DNA of 64,000 bases from Candidatus Gastranaerophilales bacterium (GTDB lineage: Bacteria; Cyanobacteriota; Vampirovibrionia; Gastranaerophilales; Gastranaerophilaceae). The stretch covers positions 62,001-126,000 of the forward strand of contig CALUPW010000002.1 of assembly GCA_944322785.1 (NCBI GenBank), given 5' to 3'. Below the pieces are notes generated by a model. It ran no database searches and had not been told where the DNA came from. It was given only the letters and a program-made list of their open reading frames with translations. Below, one piece after another: positions 52,849 to 62,135 of the stretch. Both the position numbers and the translations under genes were made by a program. Within the stretch, counting starts at the first letter, position 1. Every line of letters starts with the position of its first letter.

Positions 52849-53616
52849 TTATTTTACGGATTTTTTAAAGAATTTTTGTTCAAATGTAATAGGAATGTTA
52901 AGTGCTGTTGTAGAGGAATTTCCTTCCGGAAAAGGTGAAAACGGAGCGGAAAGATTAACAGCCGCAATTGCTCCTCTTATTGCTTTTTCATTTGAAGAAG
53001 ATTTGAGAATTCTGTATCCGTTATAGCTTCCGTCGGAATTTATGCTTACAACAAGAGTTACATCCGTGTAAACCGTACTGATTGTTGTTTTCCAGTTGTT
53101 TTTAACTGTGGATTTTACGTTATTAATATATGTAAGATATTCTTCATCCGTAAATCCGAAACGGGTGTTGCTCGGCAAATAATTGCTTACATTATGGATG
53201 TTTGTAATATCCATACTTGTAGGTGAATATTCGGCAGCTTTTTCATGATACATTGCAAGTGCAAAATTGTGTGCTGCACTCAAAATGGAATTGTATTCAA
53301 CATTCTTTAAAAACGCTCTTGAATGTTTGCTGTAATAGCCGGGATCGTAATCTTCAGGTTCAAAATCTTCAACCCTTACAATCCCTGCTGTATCTGTTGA
53401 AAAATTAGATTTTACGTAAATAACTTTTGTCGGTGCGTCGCCTTTTTTGTAAAGCAAGGCATAGGTGCAGGTATCAACCGTTCTGTATTTGACAGAATCA
53501 CTGTCAATAAACATCTGAATATCAGGATTGCCGCTGTCAAGTGCAACCCAAGTTGCTGCGTTGGCTGATAACGCACTCATTAAACACATTGCCAAAATTA
53601 CTAATTTCTTTTTCAT
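52849..53616 (-). CDS. secreted TonB-C-like domain protein 3
   Basis: 255 residues, signal peptide (MKKKLVILAMCLMSALSANA). N-terminal domain TWVALDSGNPDIQMFIDSDS as in protein 2 (W-x-L, D-DS). The C-terminal TonB/TolA-like part is VKNNWKTTISTVYTDVTLVV, SINSDGSYNGYRILKSSSN and AIRGAIAAVNLSAPF. The order and motifs show that 2 and 3 are duplicates. Three related secreted domains in a row suggest a set of periplasmic or surface adaptors; substrate unknown. Confidence 0.7.
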   Translation of the reverse strand: MKKKLVILAMCLMSALSANAATWVALDSGNPDIQMFIDSDSVKYRTVDTCTYALLYKKGDAPTKVIYVKSNFSTDTAGIVRVEDFEPEDYDPGYYSKHSRAFLKNVEYNSILSAAHNFALAMYHEKAAEYSPTSMDITNIHNVSNYLPSNTRFGFTDEEYLTYINNVKSTVKNNWKTTISTVYTDVTLVVSINSDGSYNGYRILKSSSNEKAIRGAIAAVNLSAPFSPFPEGNSSTTALNIPITFEQKFFKKSVK

Positions 53617-53788
53617 ATTAAACCCTCATCTTTTTATTACATTATAATAGTAAACATACAAGTTGTGCAAGTTTTTAACTTTATGGAAAAATTATTATTA
53701 AGGGATGTTACAACATTGTGAAATTATTTGTTTTTTTTTTCAAAATAAAATAAAATATTATTGGGAAATTTGAGGGATAAAATAAATT

Positions 53789-54301
53789 ATGTTAAAAGAA
53801 GAGGTTAGAGAAAAAACTTTATCACCGCAGCAGGTTAGAGCAATTTTGAATGCGGATAATAAAGAAATTGTTGAATTATGTAAACGGGCAGCAATTTTAC
53901 CGAAAAAAAATACAAAAGGACAAACTTATTTTTCATATGATGAAGTTCGTCATTTGAGACGTCTGCAGGCAAAGAAAAATGTAACAAATCCGATTACTTT
54001 ATCAACGGCTGCACCTGCCGCACCTCAAAAAGAAGTTGCAATGATGAAGAGTCTTCTTGGTTCCTTGAAAGAAATGGAAACAAAACTCAGCGATAAAATT
54101 GCAAAAGTTATTGATGAAAAACTTGAAGGCATGGACGAAGTTGTTGTAGAACTTATTCGCTGCAAAACAGATAACGAAACTTTGCGTCAAAAAATCATTG
54201 ATTTGAACAAAGAAATTTATCAGCTTAAAAATGACCTCAACAGCTATAAACCGATAGGTTTCGGCATGTACCGCAAAAAAGAAAGAAGTATTTGGGAATA
54301 A
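53789..54301 (+). CDS. MerR-like HTH protein with coiled coil
   Basis: 170 residues. Residues ~10-60 (LSPQQVRAILNADNKEIVELCKRAAILPKK, YFSYDEVRHLRRLQ) resemble the DNA-binding half of MerR-type proteins. Then a Thr/Ala/Pro-rich linker and a coiled coil (~80-155, including LKEMETKLSDKIAKVIDEKLEG and IDLNKEIYQLKNDL). No effector domain. GAGGG is 12 nt before the ATG, while TAAAAT ends 5 nt before it, so conventional or leaderless translation is unclear. recA is next, 109 bp downstream, but likely separate. Confidence 0.65.
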   Translation: MLKEEVREKTLSPQQVRAILNADNKEIVELCKRAAILPKKNTKGQTYFSYDEVRHLRRLQAKKNVTNPITLSTAAPAAPQKEVAMMKSLLGSLKEMETKLSDKIAKVIDEKLEGMDEVVVELIRCKTDNETLRQKIIDLNKEIYQLKNDLNSYKPIGFGMYRKKERSIWE

Positions 54302-54410
54302 TACTTTTTAATAATAAATTTCATCATGATTTTAGGTTGTTTTGGTAAATATTTACAAAATAATTTAAAATCATGTTTTTTATTAAGAATAATTTGAAAA
54401 GGGATAAAAA

Positions 54411-55436
54411 ATGGCGACAAAAGAAAAAGAAACAGAAACGACATCAAATGTTGATGAAAGAAGTAAAGCATTAAAACTTGCGATTGAAAAGATTGAAAAA
54501 GATTTCGGCAAAGGTTCAATAATGAAGCTTGGCGATAAGGCCTCCGTTAACGTGGAGGCTATCCCGACAGGTTCGCTGGCGCTTGATCTGGCGCTTGGAA
54601 TAGGCGGAGTGCCAAGAGGTCGTATTATTGAGATTTACGGTCCTGAAAGTTCCGGTAAAACAACTCTTGCGCAGCATATTGTTGCAGAATGCCAAAAAAG
54701 AGGCGGAATTGCGGCATTTGTGGATGCAGAGCATGCTCTTGATCCTGAATATGCAAGAAATCTTGGTGTAAAAGTGGATGACCTTTTAATTTCACAACCG
54801 GATACAGGCGAGCAGGCACTTGATATCACAGAAGAACTCGTTCGTTCAGGTGCGGTTGATGTTGTTGTTGTTGACTCTGTTGCGGCTCTTGTTCCGAAAG
54901 CTGAAATCGAGGGTTCAATGGAAGATCAGCAGATGGGCTTGCAGGCTCGTTTGATGAGTAAAGCATTAAGAAAATTGACAGGTGTTATCGGAAAAACAAA
55001 TACAACCGTAATTTTTATCAACCAGTTGAGAATGAAAATCGGTGTTATGTACGGAAATCCCGAAACAACAACGGGCGGAAACGCTCTTAAATATTATGCC
55101 TCCGTTCGTATGGAAATCAAACGTACAGAAGGTGTTAAAGGTGAAGACGGAGATGTCGGAAACCATGTAAGAGTTCGTGTATTGAAAAACAAAGTGGCGC
55201 CTCCTTTCCGTACTGCTGAATTTGATATTATTTTCGGCAAAGGAATTTGTAAAGTCGGTAATATTCTTGATGTTGCCGTAAATCTTGACATCGTTAAAAA
55301 GGCAGGTTCATGGTTCAGCTTTAATGATGAAAAACTGGGTCAGGGACGTGATAAAGCAAGGGATTTCTTAACGGAAAATCCTGATATATTAAATCAAATA
55401 GAAACTCTTGTACGTGAAAAACTTGCACAGCAATAG
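54411..55436 (+). CDS. recA: recombinase RecA
   Basis: 341 residues. ATP-dependent strand exchange in recombination and SOS signalling. Walker A is GPESSGKTT, the core has [38 protein letters not shown], and loop L2 region [16 protein letters not shown]. The N-terminus has the usual [30 protein letters not shown] precedes the ATG. The upstream 109 bp contain no GAAC-N4-GTTC box. Confidence 0.97.
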   Translation: MATKEKETETTSNVDERSKALKLAIEKIEKDFGKGSIMKLGDKASVNVEAIPTGSLALDLALGIGGVPRGRIIEIYGPESSGKTTLAQHIVAECQKRGGIAAFVDAEHALDPEYARNLGVKVDDLLISQPDTGEQALDITEELVRSGAVDVVVVDSVAALVPKAEIEGSMEDQQMGLQARLMSKALRKLTGVIGKTNTTVIFINQLRMKIGVMYGNPETTTGGNALKYYASVRMEIKRTEGVKGEDGDVGNHVRVRVLKNKVAPPFRTAEFDIIFGKGICKVGNILDVAVNLDIVKKAGSWFSFNDEKLGQGRDKARDFLTENPDILNQIETLVREKLAQQ

Positions 55437-55457
55437 TTTTTAAATAATGGATTTTTG

Positions 55458-55495
55458 TATCCCGCCGGCGGCATAAAAACCCAGGCGGGATATTT
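55458..55495 (+). terminator. terminator after recA
   Basis: TATCCCGCC (55458-55466) pairs with GGCGGGATA (55484-55492), followed by TTTATTT; a short inner GGCGGC follows the left arm. Confidence 0.85.
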
Positions 55496-55598
55496 ATTTG
55501 AAATGATAAGATATATTAAGATAAATCAATAATTGTAGCAAAAATTTTTATTTCGGGCTTTAATATGATTACTTAAAATTTAAAAAATGGAGGCAGCG

Positions 55599-56663
55599 AT
55601 GCGTATAAATTCAATAAATGCCTATAATTCTACCCCTTTAAACTTTCAAGGAAAAGACAAAAAGAGCAGCGGACTTAAGAATGCGGCAAAGGCAACAATT
55701 CTTGCAACAGCATTATCAGCAGCGGCACCAATGTATCAAAGCTGTGATAAATTGACTCAAGATATTGTGCACAACCACTATTTGAAATTACCCACAGATA
55801 CATTTACGAAAGAAGAACTCAGACCGACGCCGGTTCCGCCGCAAATAATTTTTATTGAAACCGAAGTACCCGGAAAACCTGATACAATTATTCAGCATGA
55901 TACGACGTATTTGCCGGGAGATACAATTATAAAACCTGATACAATTTATCTGCCGGGGGATACGACAATTATAAAACCTGATACGGTTTATCTTCCGGGT
56001 GATACAATAATTAAACACGATACGACATATATTGAGAAACCGCCGGTCATACAGCGTGATACCGTATATTTGCCGGGTGATACAGTATTTATAAAAGATG
56101 AATGGAAGTCTGACGTTCCGCCGAAACAAGAAGAAATTTATGAAGATTTGGGAATTGTTCCGAACGGTGACGGTAAATTCTTTATCTCAGAATCCTATTA
56201 TGATGAAAAGAACAATCAGCTTGTACAAAGACATCTTCACGGTCAGGGAAGCTCCCGTGACGGCAAAATTCTTGTTTACAACGTAATCAAAACAGCATGG
56301 GATGATGAATCCGAAGGTGTTGTATTAGGCAAAAACGAAGAATATGAAAAGCAGCTTATCTATTTATCAGAAGACGGAAACGATCTGGGTGTAAAAATTA
56401 TGAAACCGAAAGTTGATATAAAAGCTCCGGACAATCGTGGCAAGTCAAACTGGCAGGTATTTACAACCGGAACTTTATCAACACCTGATGCCTGGAACGA
56501 CAGTGAATCATTCTTTATGCAAAGCCGTGGCGGCGTAGTTGATTTGACTAACGGTTTCAAATTGCAGCAAGGTTTGAAAAACCAATCAGTTACAACCATC
56601 AACCCGTACAACAGTCAGTGGGAATTGTCTGATTGGAATGTAGTAAAAGGAGATGCAGATTAA
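55599..56663 (+). CDS. hypothetical protein with Asp-Thr-Pro repeats (354 aa)
   Basis: The start is ATG 55599 (MRINSINAYNSTPLNFQGK), 5 nt after GGAGG; an ATG 12 nt earlier contains that SD. Residues ~28-48 are a hydrophobic Ala-rich helix ending YQSC, a possible signal or lipoprotein-like anchor. Residues ~90-165 hold five repeats of DT-(I/V/T)-YLPGD-T-I-I-K-(P/H), a stiff surface-type linker similar to those in cell-surface proteins. The C-terminal ~180 residues form an unknown domain (GKFFISESYYDEKNNQLVQ, WQVFTTGTLSTPDAW). A secreted or surface role is inferred. Confidence 0.6.
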   Translation: MRINSINAYNSTPLNFQGKDKKSSGLKNAAKATILATALSAAAPMYQSCDKLTQDIVHNHYLKLPTDTFTKEELRPTPVPPQIIFIETEVPGKPDTIIQHDTTYLPGDTIIKPDTIYLPGDTTIIKPDTVYLPGDTIIKHDTTYIEKPPVIQRDTVYLPGDTVFIKDEWKSDVPPKQEEIYEDLGIVPNGDGKFFISESYYDEKNNQLVQRHLHGQGSSRDGKILVYNVIKTAWDDESEGVVLGKNEEYEKQLIYLSEDGNDLGVKIMKPKVDIKAPDNRGKSNWQVFTTGTLSTPDAWNDSESFFMQSRGGVVDLTNGFKLQQGLKNQSVTTINPYNSQWELSDWNVVKGDAD

Positions 56664-56680
56664 TTTATAGTGATATATGG

Positions 56681-56720
56681 AACTCTCTTGAAAAAGAAAT
56701 TTTTCAGGAGAGTTTTTTTA
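56681..56720 (+). terminator. terminator before the zinc-ribbon HTH gene
   Basis: AACTCTC (56681-56687) and GAGAGTT (56708-56714) with inner TTGAAAAA/TTTTTCA, then seven T. The -10 of the next gene (56723-56728) lies just after the T tail. Confidence 0.82.
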
Positions 56721-56734
56721 TGTATAATGAAATT

Positions 56735-57136
56735 ATGAAAACTCTTGCAAGATTTGTACAGGAAAGACGTGAACAGGTCGGTTTATCAGTCAGCGGGCTG
56801 GCAAAAAGATGTAATATTACGCCGGAAATTATTGAAGAAATTGAAGGCGGCAAAGAATTGTTTCTGCCGGTTACAATACGTCAGAATTTAGCCAAAGGTT
56901 TAAAATGCCTTCCTGAAGATATCAAAAAATATGAAAAAGATTTTACAAATGATTTTGTGTCGCTTGAAGTCATAGAAAGTTTAAAAGAATTGATTTTAAA
57001 GGGTGCCGGGGGCCTTAAATGTCCTAAATGCGGGGCAAATCTTGTCACAAAAATCGAGCGGATGTATGATTTGGAAGATAATCTTGTTTTGCACCCGAAA
57101 GCTCATTGTTCCAAATGTGTTTTTCAAATTCATTAA
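56735..57136 (+). CDS. HTH (XRE-like) protein with C-terminal zinc ribbon
   Basis: 133 residues. The HTH occupies ~1-65 (MKTLARFVQERREQVGLSVSGLAKRCNITPEIIEEIEGGKE). After a helical linker, residues ~95-133 hold CPKCGANLVTKIERM and CSKCVFQIH, a four-Cys zinc ribbon. A frame starting at 56633 adds 34 spurious residues and contains the terminator and promoter. TATAAT (56723-56728) ends 6 nt before ATG 56735 with no SD. Its stop is 1 bp from that of the convergent TPR gene. Targets are unknown. Confidence 0.8.
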   Translation: MKTLARFVQERREQVGLSVSGLAKRCNITPEIIEEIEGGKELFLPVTIRQNLAKGLKCLPEDIKKYEKDFTNDFVSLEVIESLKELILKGAGGLKCPKCGANLVTKIERMYDLEDNLVLHPKAHCSKCVFQIH

Positions 57137-57137
57137 A

Positions 57138-57695
57138 TCAAAGATTTTCCTCAACAAGATTTTGTATGTGAAGTCTGACTGCCGGTGTAATCAGCAAATC
57201 CGGTTCAATATAGGTAAACTCATCAAGTGTTGTTATTGCTTGTTGAATGTTTCCCGTTTTTTCATAAAGTATTCCACGCATAATGAGATTTAAGGGATTA
57301 GAATTTGCATGTGTTTCTTTTAGTTTTTGCTCTGTAATATTTAAGGCTACATAACAGTCTGCAAGGTTTTGATAATACTTCAAATTAAGACTGTATTGCA
57401 AAATCGCTTTTTCAAAACAATCAATTGCCATATCGGGATACCCGAGTTTCATGTAAGTTTCTCCGAGATTGTTGTAATAAACTGCGGTTGCCTGAGTGTT
57501 AGGGTTTAGGCTTATTGCGATTTTAAACTCCTGAATTGCGGGGTAATAAAGGTTGTCTTTTAAATAGTTAAGTCCCTTGTTGTTATGAATATAGGCATTG
57601 CGGACAGCATCTATTACATATACATCAGGCTTTTTGTAACCTGATGTAAAAATTGATGTGATTAACAATATTGATATGATAATTGTTTTTTTCAT
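57138..57695 (-). CDS. secreted TPR protein (185 aa)
   Basis: Signal peptide (MKKTIIISILLITSIFTSG) followed by about three to four TPR units (NLGETYMKLGYPDMAIDCFEKAIL, ITTLDEFTYIEPD). Last gene of the minus-strand operon that begins with the amylase; 5 nt after the MBL stop with no SD of its own, so it depends on coupling. It would sit in the periplasm and might interact with the amylase or the TPR protein at 59664. Confidence 0.75.
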   Translation of the reverse strand: MKKTIIISILLITSIFTSGYKKPDVYVIDAVRNAYIHNNKGLNYLKDNLYYPAIQEFKIAISLNPNTQATAVYYNNLGETYMKLGYPDMAIDCFEKAILQYSLNLKYYQNLADCYVALNITEQKLKETHANSNPLNLIMRGILYEKTGNIQQAITTLDEFTYIEPDLLITPAVRLHIQNLVEENL

Positions 57696-57700
57696 AACGA

Positions 57701-58627
57701 TTAAATCAAATTGATTTCCAAACCTTCATATGCGAGTTGAACATTTTCATTTTCATAGTGTTTTTTAATGGAATTTAATTTTTTGTCATCATAACCGGGG
57801 TCAAAATGATAAAAAATTAATTTTTTTGCATTGGTTTGTTTTGCACACTCGACCGCCATATCAAATGTTGAATGACCGTAGCCCTGTTTAGGCACAAAAG
57901 TGTTCAAATAATCTTCGGTTGTATATTGGGCATCATGGATTAGAATATCACAATCTCTTGCAAAATTTGTGAGTTTTGCATCGCCTCCCAGATAACTTTC
58001 TTTATCTGTTGCATAAACCAGAACTTTATCTCTGTATCTTATTTTATAAATCAAAACACCTTCCTGCGGGTGAGCGTAGGAACGGTAAAAAGTTATCAGA
58101 ACATCATCTTTTCCGATTTTTTCGTCCTCCGGAGTTTCAATTCTTTTGATAACCGGAGCCGAATTTTTCTTTAATAAAATTCCTTCAGATTCATTTATAT
58201 CCGTAATGTTGAGGCTTCCGGCGATATCGCCTAAATCAAGCGGAAAAGATTTGCCGAACAAAAGATTTGCAAGTTCATCAGACAGACTTTCATCATAATT
58301 TGCGTTGCCGAAAACATTTAATACGGTTGACGGAACATGAAGCGGACGGAAAAAAGTAAAACCTTGAATGTGATCCTGATGTATATGCGAAATTAAGACG
58401 GTAGCCTTAATCGGTGTTCTTTCCTGCGGTGAAACTCCGGAGGTAATATATTTTTCCATAAGTTCATTCCCGCAGTCGATTAAACCTGTTCCCGCATCAA
58501 GAATTATTAAATGTCCTCCGGCATTTACTTCAATACATGAAGTGTTTCCGCCGTATTCAAGGAAGTTCTTTTTTGCGACAGGATAGCTCCCGCGCACCCC
58601 TCTGAATTTTATTTTAAATTCGCTCAT
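57701..58627 (-). CDS. metallo-beta-lactamase fold hydrolase
   Basis: 308 residues. FRGVRGSYPVAKKNFLEYGGNTSCIEV at the N-terminus and the HxHxDH motif SHIHQDHIQG near residue 82 identify an MBL-fold enzyme of the RGSxP subgroup. Two further metal ligands are in ILIHDAQYT and KKLIFYHFDPGY. Relatives include phosphodiesterases and tRNase Z-like proteins; the substrate is unclear. No signal peptide. GGAGG is 5 nt before the ATG. Member of the five-gene operon. Confidence 0.82.
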   Translation of the reverse strand: MSEFKIKFRGVRGSYPVAKKNFLEYGGNTSCIEVNAGGHLIILDAGTGLIDCGNELMEKYITSGVSPQERTPIKATVLISHIHQDHIQGFTFFRPLHVPSTVLNVFGNANYDESLSDELANLLFGKSFPLDLGDIAGSLNITDINESEGILLKKNSAPVIKRIETPEDEKIGKDDVLITFYRSYAHPQEGVLIYKIRYRDKVLVYATDKESYLGGDAKLTNFARDCDILIHDAQYTTEDYLNTFVPKQGYGHSTFDMAVECAKQTNAKKLIFYHFDPGYDDKKLNSIKKHYENENVQLAYEGLEINLI

Positions 58628-58641
58628 ATTTTCCTCCGAAG

Positions 58642-59667
58642 TTAGTTTTTGATTATTTCAAACGTTCCGTTTCTATCTTTTTCTTCTCCAGCATAAAGAT
58701 TTGATGCAAAAACCATGATTTTTGCAAGTTTTTGAATATTTTCCAAACGGGTTTCTTTAAACTCTATATTAAAAACAACTTTTTTTCTTTGATTGGTTAC
58801 AGTGATAATTCTAAAGGCATTCGGGTATGAAACAAGCGAGGGTGTGCTTATATATAAAACATTATCAAACTGTTTTATCATTGTTGCATGGTAATGCCCC
58901 TGAAAAACAGCAATCGGATTTTTGTGTTTTTCAATTATTGTTCGGACTTCGTTTGCATTTAAAAGTCTGTGGCCGGCGCTTGCAAAGGGTTCTATTACCG
59001 GAACATGCATAAATATAAGAACAGTATCGTCTTTTGCCTCATCAAGTTCTTTTTCAAACCATTTTAACTGTTCATCATCAATCTGTCCGTTACTGGTCAG
59101 CCGCTCACGTATAATTGTGTCAAGAACGATTACTTTAAATCCTTTTTTAGGGATGAATGAATAGTAAGGTTTTAGAAAATTAAAATCAGGATTTGCCTTG
59201 TTTACCATAGACAAATATACTTGAGGGGTCAAATATCCGCCGATACAGGTGTCATGATTTCCGAAAGTTATGTACCATGGATATTTGAGATTTTGCGCAT
59301 GCGGCAAAAACGCTCTCAATTCTTTTTCAAAAGATTTGTCAATCTGATCTCCGGTAAACATTACAAAATCCAATCCTGCGGTTTCATTGACCTGTGAAAC
59401 CGCATCATCAAAAAGTCTGCCGGATTCCGCTCTTAATTTATAGGTGGTGTTGTCATCTCCCGTATAAAAATGCACGTCGCTTATCTGAGCAAATTTTAAA
59501 GAGTTTGATTTGTTTGAAAAAATACTGTCTAAAAATTTTGTGTTATGTGAGGTTGCACTGTAACATTGCAAACCGTATGCCATAATTGCCGCAAGAATTA
59601 TTGTAAAAACTGCGTTGGCAAATTTTATAAAAACAGATTCTTTCTTTTTCTTACTTTTTCTACTCAT
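58642..59667 (-). CDS. membrane-anchored metallophosphoesterase
   Basis: 341 residues. A basic start and one hydrophobic helix (residues ~14-30) anchor it at the membrane with the catalytic domain probably outside. The calcineurin-like motifs are AQISDVHFYTGDD, FTGDQIDKSF, FGNHDTC and QGHYHATM, with HVP at the remaining metal site. It may hydrolyse phosphodiesters or phosphomonoesters. Coupled to the TPR gene upstream (ATGA) and 14 nt before the MBL gene. Confidence 0.85.
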   Translation of the reverse strand: MSRKSKKKKESVFIKFANAVFTIILAAIMAYGLQCYSATSHNTKFLDSIFSNKSNSLKFAQISDVHFYTGDDNTTYKLRAESGRLFDDAVSQVNETAGLDFVMFTGDQIDKSFEKELRAFLPHAQNLKYPWYITFGNHDTCIGGYLTPQVYLSMVNKANPDFNFLKPYYSFIPKKGFKVIVLDTIIRERLTSNGQIDDEQLKWFEKELDEAKDDTVLIFMHVPVIEPFASAGHRLLNANEVRTIIEKHKNPIAVFQGHYHATMIKQFDNVLYISTPSLVSYPNAFRIITVTNQRKKVVFNIEFKETRLENIQKLAKIMVFASNLYAGEEKDRNGTFEIIKN

Positions 59668-60581
59668 TTATTTTGACCCTGATTGACTAATTTTGCTTTA
59701 ATTTCATTGTATTGTGTCTGCAAAGTTTTATCATCATCAGACAACAGTATTGCTTTGTCAAGGTTTATCAGCGCATTGTTCAAATCTCCGGTTGCATAAT
59801 AGCTTAATCCCAAAAATTTATAAATATCTGAGGTTTGAATTTGGTTAGTGAGTTTTTCAAGGGTAGTCTGCGCTTTTTTGAAGTTGCCTCTTTTAAATAA
59901 AATAAGTCCTTCCAGATACCGGTACTCAATCGTATCTTCAAGAGCAATTGCTGTCACTATGTCAGTTTCTGCATCATTATATCTACCCATTTCAGTTAAA
60001 ACTCTTGCGCGCATGGCGTAGGCATAACTTTCCTGCTGATTGTGTGCGATAAATTGTGTTAAAATCGGAAAGGCTTCATTATAATTATTCATTTCAAAAT
60101 AACAAATTCCAAGATAAAGCAAAGGAGTTGAAAACTGTGTTGTGGAATTTAAAGCTTTTTCATAATAAGGAATTGCTTTTGAAAACTGTTTTGATTTGCG
60201 GAAAAAGTCCCCTGCAAACATATTTTCCCAGTATCCGCCGCTATTTGCAGCCTGAGTAAGATATTGAATTTCGGAGGATTTATTTCCTGCAAGTTTTGCC
60301 TGTTCTGCCAGAACAAGATTACGGTTCTGGCTGACTACTGGACTCGGCATATTTCCGCTCTGCATATTTTTTAATGTCATTTTAAGAGAAACTATTTCTT
60401 TGTTTGAAGGGTCAATTGACAGAATTTTGTCCAGATAATCCATTGCTGATGCATAGTTGCCCGATACCGCATAACTTGTTGCAATATCCAGATAATCCTC
60501 TATCATTTCGTTTGCAGCCGCCGCAAGCGGTGATACTATGATTAATAATGAAATTATAAAAGTTAAAATTCGTTTTTTCAT
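59664..60581 (-). CDS. secreted TPR protein (305 aa)
   Basis: Signal peptide (MKKRILTFIISLLIIVSPLAAAA) and about seven TPR units (YLDIATSYAVSGNYASAMDYLDKIL, AIPYYEKALNSTTQFSTPLLYLGICY, NALINLDKAIL). Periplasmic scaffold by inference. It starts 3 nt after the amylase stop and overlaps the phosphoesterase gene. The two TPR proteins of this operon flank the two enzymes. Confidence 0.82.
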   Translation of the reverse strand: MKKRILTFIISLLIIVSPLAAAANEMIEDYLDIATSYAVSGNYASAMDYLDKILSIDPSNKEIVSLKMTLKNMQSGNMPSPVVSQNRNLVLAEQAKLAGNKSSEIQYLTQAANSGGYWENMFAGDFFRKSKQFSKAIPYYEKALNSTTQFSTPLLYLGICYFEMNNYNEAFPILTQFIAHNQQESYAYAMRARVLTEMGRYNDAETDIVTAIALEDTIEYRYLEGLILFKRGNFKKAQTTLEKLTNQIQTSDIYKFLGLSYYATGDLNNALINLDKAILLSDDDKTLQTQYNEIKAKLVNQGQNK

Positions 60582-60584
60582 TTT

Positions 60585-62135
60585 TTAAATGCTGAATCCT
60601 TCCACATAAAGCACTGTTATTTCACCGGCTTCAAGTTTTACGTTATATTTGTTGTCTTTAAACACAGGAACACTTTTCAAATGAAGCGGGATTATCATTA
60701 AGTCTTCATTAAATTTAGGCACCTTAATTTTGCTTTCGCTTATATCTGAAAAGTTTAAATTACCGAAAACAAGAATAGTTTTGTCATTATGACTCATCGC
60801 ATATGCAAAGACTTTTGGATTTGATGATTTTAAAATGGTAAATTTACCGTTTGCACTTATTGCTTTAACAACATCTTTAAATTTTGCAGCAATTCCAAAA
60901 TCACTGTTCAAATCTTTATTTGTTCCGCCTGGTCGTCTGGAAAAGTTAAAGATATCGATTTTTCCACGGTGGACAAAATAATATTCATCATCCGTAAATG
61001 TTTGCGGGGCTTTTTTGTTTGCCCAGAAATAAACGTAATTATCTCCGGTCTGAAATCCGTCAACAAAATATGCGTTTAACGGTAATGTCGCATTAAGCCA
61101 GAGTATCATTTGACTGTATTTGTCCCCGTTAATTAAAACCGGACTCATTTCATCATGAGTTGAGAAACTTCCGATAACTGATTTTTTGTCTTTGTAATGT
61201 GACAGAAGTTTTTGATTGAATTTTATATGTTTATAAAGTTCATCAGCCGTTTCCCAGTTTTTAAGCTCAAACCAGCTTCCGTAATATCCGTCAAATCCGG
61301 CTTCAAGAAGCTTATCATACGTTGTATAAACTCCGTAATTAGAAACAGGTGTCATCCAGCTGTCTGAACTCTCCGCAAGCCACATAAACTGCGGATCTTT
61401 TTTTCTTGAATATTCAATTAATTCTTTCCAGAATTTTGCGGGTTTTAAAGGTGCAACGTCTGCTCTTATGCCGTCAACGCCGAGTTCCATTACCATATCA
61501 ACAAATCCTTTATACAAGTTATAAACATCTCTGTTGATTTTGTCCTCGCTTCCGGCATTCAAAAGTCTTACATCAGTCCAATCCGCAGGAACAACGGGCT
61601 GTCCGTTTTTATCTTTTACAAAAAGTCCGGGCTGTTCCAAATATAAATCGTATGAGCCACAGGCAGGTAAGTCCGCAATTACACGAATATTTCTTTTATG
61701 CGCTTCATAGATAAACTTTTTTGCCTGTTCTTCAATTGATAAACTTGATTTATCACTTTTTAGCTGGGGATTCAGTTTGTTAAAGGCGGATGCCGCATAT
61801 AAAGAACCTGCTGTTCCGAGCGCCTTTGTTTTGCCGACAGGTGTAAAAGGCATTACATGAATTGTGTTGATATTTAAATTCTTTAATTCGTCAAGTCTGT
61901 CTATTGCATTAATAAAATTCCCGCTTTCTTCTCCGGAATCGAAATCTATAATTCCGTTTCCGTTTGTATCATTTGCGTTAAACGTTCTTAAATTTAGTTC
62001 ATATATCGTTGCACTGTTCAATAAAAATAATCTTCTTAAATCATTTACCCACGGCTCATCTGCCGCATAAGCAGCGGATGTGACGGAAATTGTTATAAAA
62101 AGAGTAAGTAAAAATATTTTAAATCTGCTAAGCAT
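60585..62135 (-). CDS. secreted alpha-amylase-family (GH13) protein
   Basis: 516 residues with signal peptide (MLSRFKIFLLTLFITISVTSAAYA). The (beta/alpha)8 catalytic barrel shows GVDGIRADVAPL (nucleophile Asp), MWLAESSD (acid Glu) and STHDEM (transition-state Asp, here THD for the usual NHD). ANDTNGNGIIDFDSGE before the barrel may be a calcium-binding loop. A C-terminal beta-domain follows (~residues 430-516). Periplasmic or secreted starch/glycogen or maltodextrin degradation is likely; substrate is not determined. The RBS is GGGGAG/AGAGG. First gene of the operon. Confidence 0.88.
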   Translation of the reverse strand: MLSRFKIFLLTLFITISVTSAAYAADEPWVNDLRRLFLLNSATIYELNLRTFNANDTNGNGIIDFDSGEESGNFINAIDRLDELKNLNINTIHVMPFTPVGKTKALGTAGSLYAASAFNKLNPQLKSDKSSLSIEEQAKKFIYEAHKRNIRVIADLPACGSYDLYLEQPGLFVKDKNGQPVVPADWTDVRLLNAGSEDKINRDVYNLYKGFVDMVMELGVDGIRADVAPLKPAKFWKELIEYSRKKDPQFMWLAESSDSWMTPVSNYGVYTTYDKLLEAGFDGYYGSWFELKNWETADELYKHIKFNQKLLSHYKDKKSVIGSFSTHDEMSPVLINGDKYSQMILWLNATLPLNAYFVDGFQTGDNYVYFWANKKAPQTFTDDEYYFVHRGKIDIFNFSRRPGGTNKDLNSDFGIAAKFKDVVKAISANGKFTILKSSNPKVFAYAMSHNDKTILVFGNLNFSDISESKIKVPKFNEDLMIIPLHLKSVPVFKDNKYNVKLEAGEITVLYVEGFSI

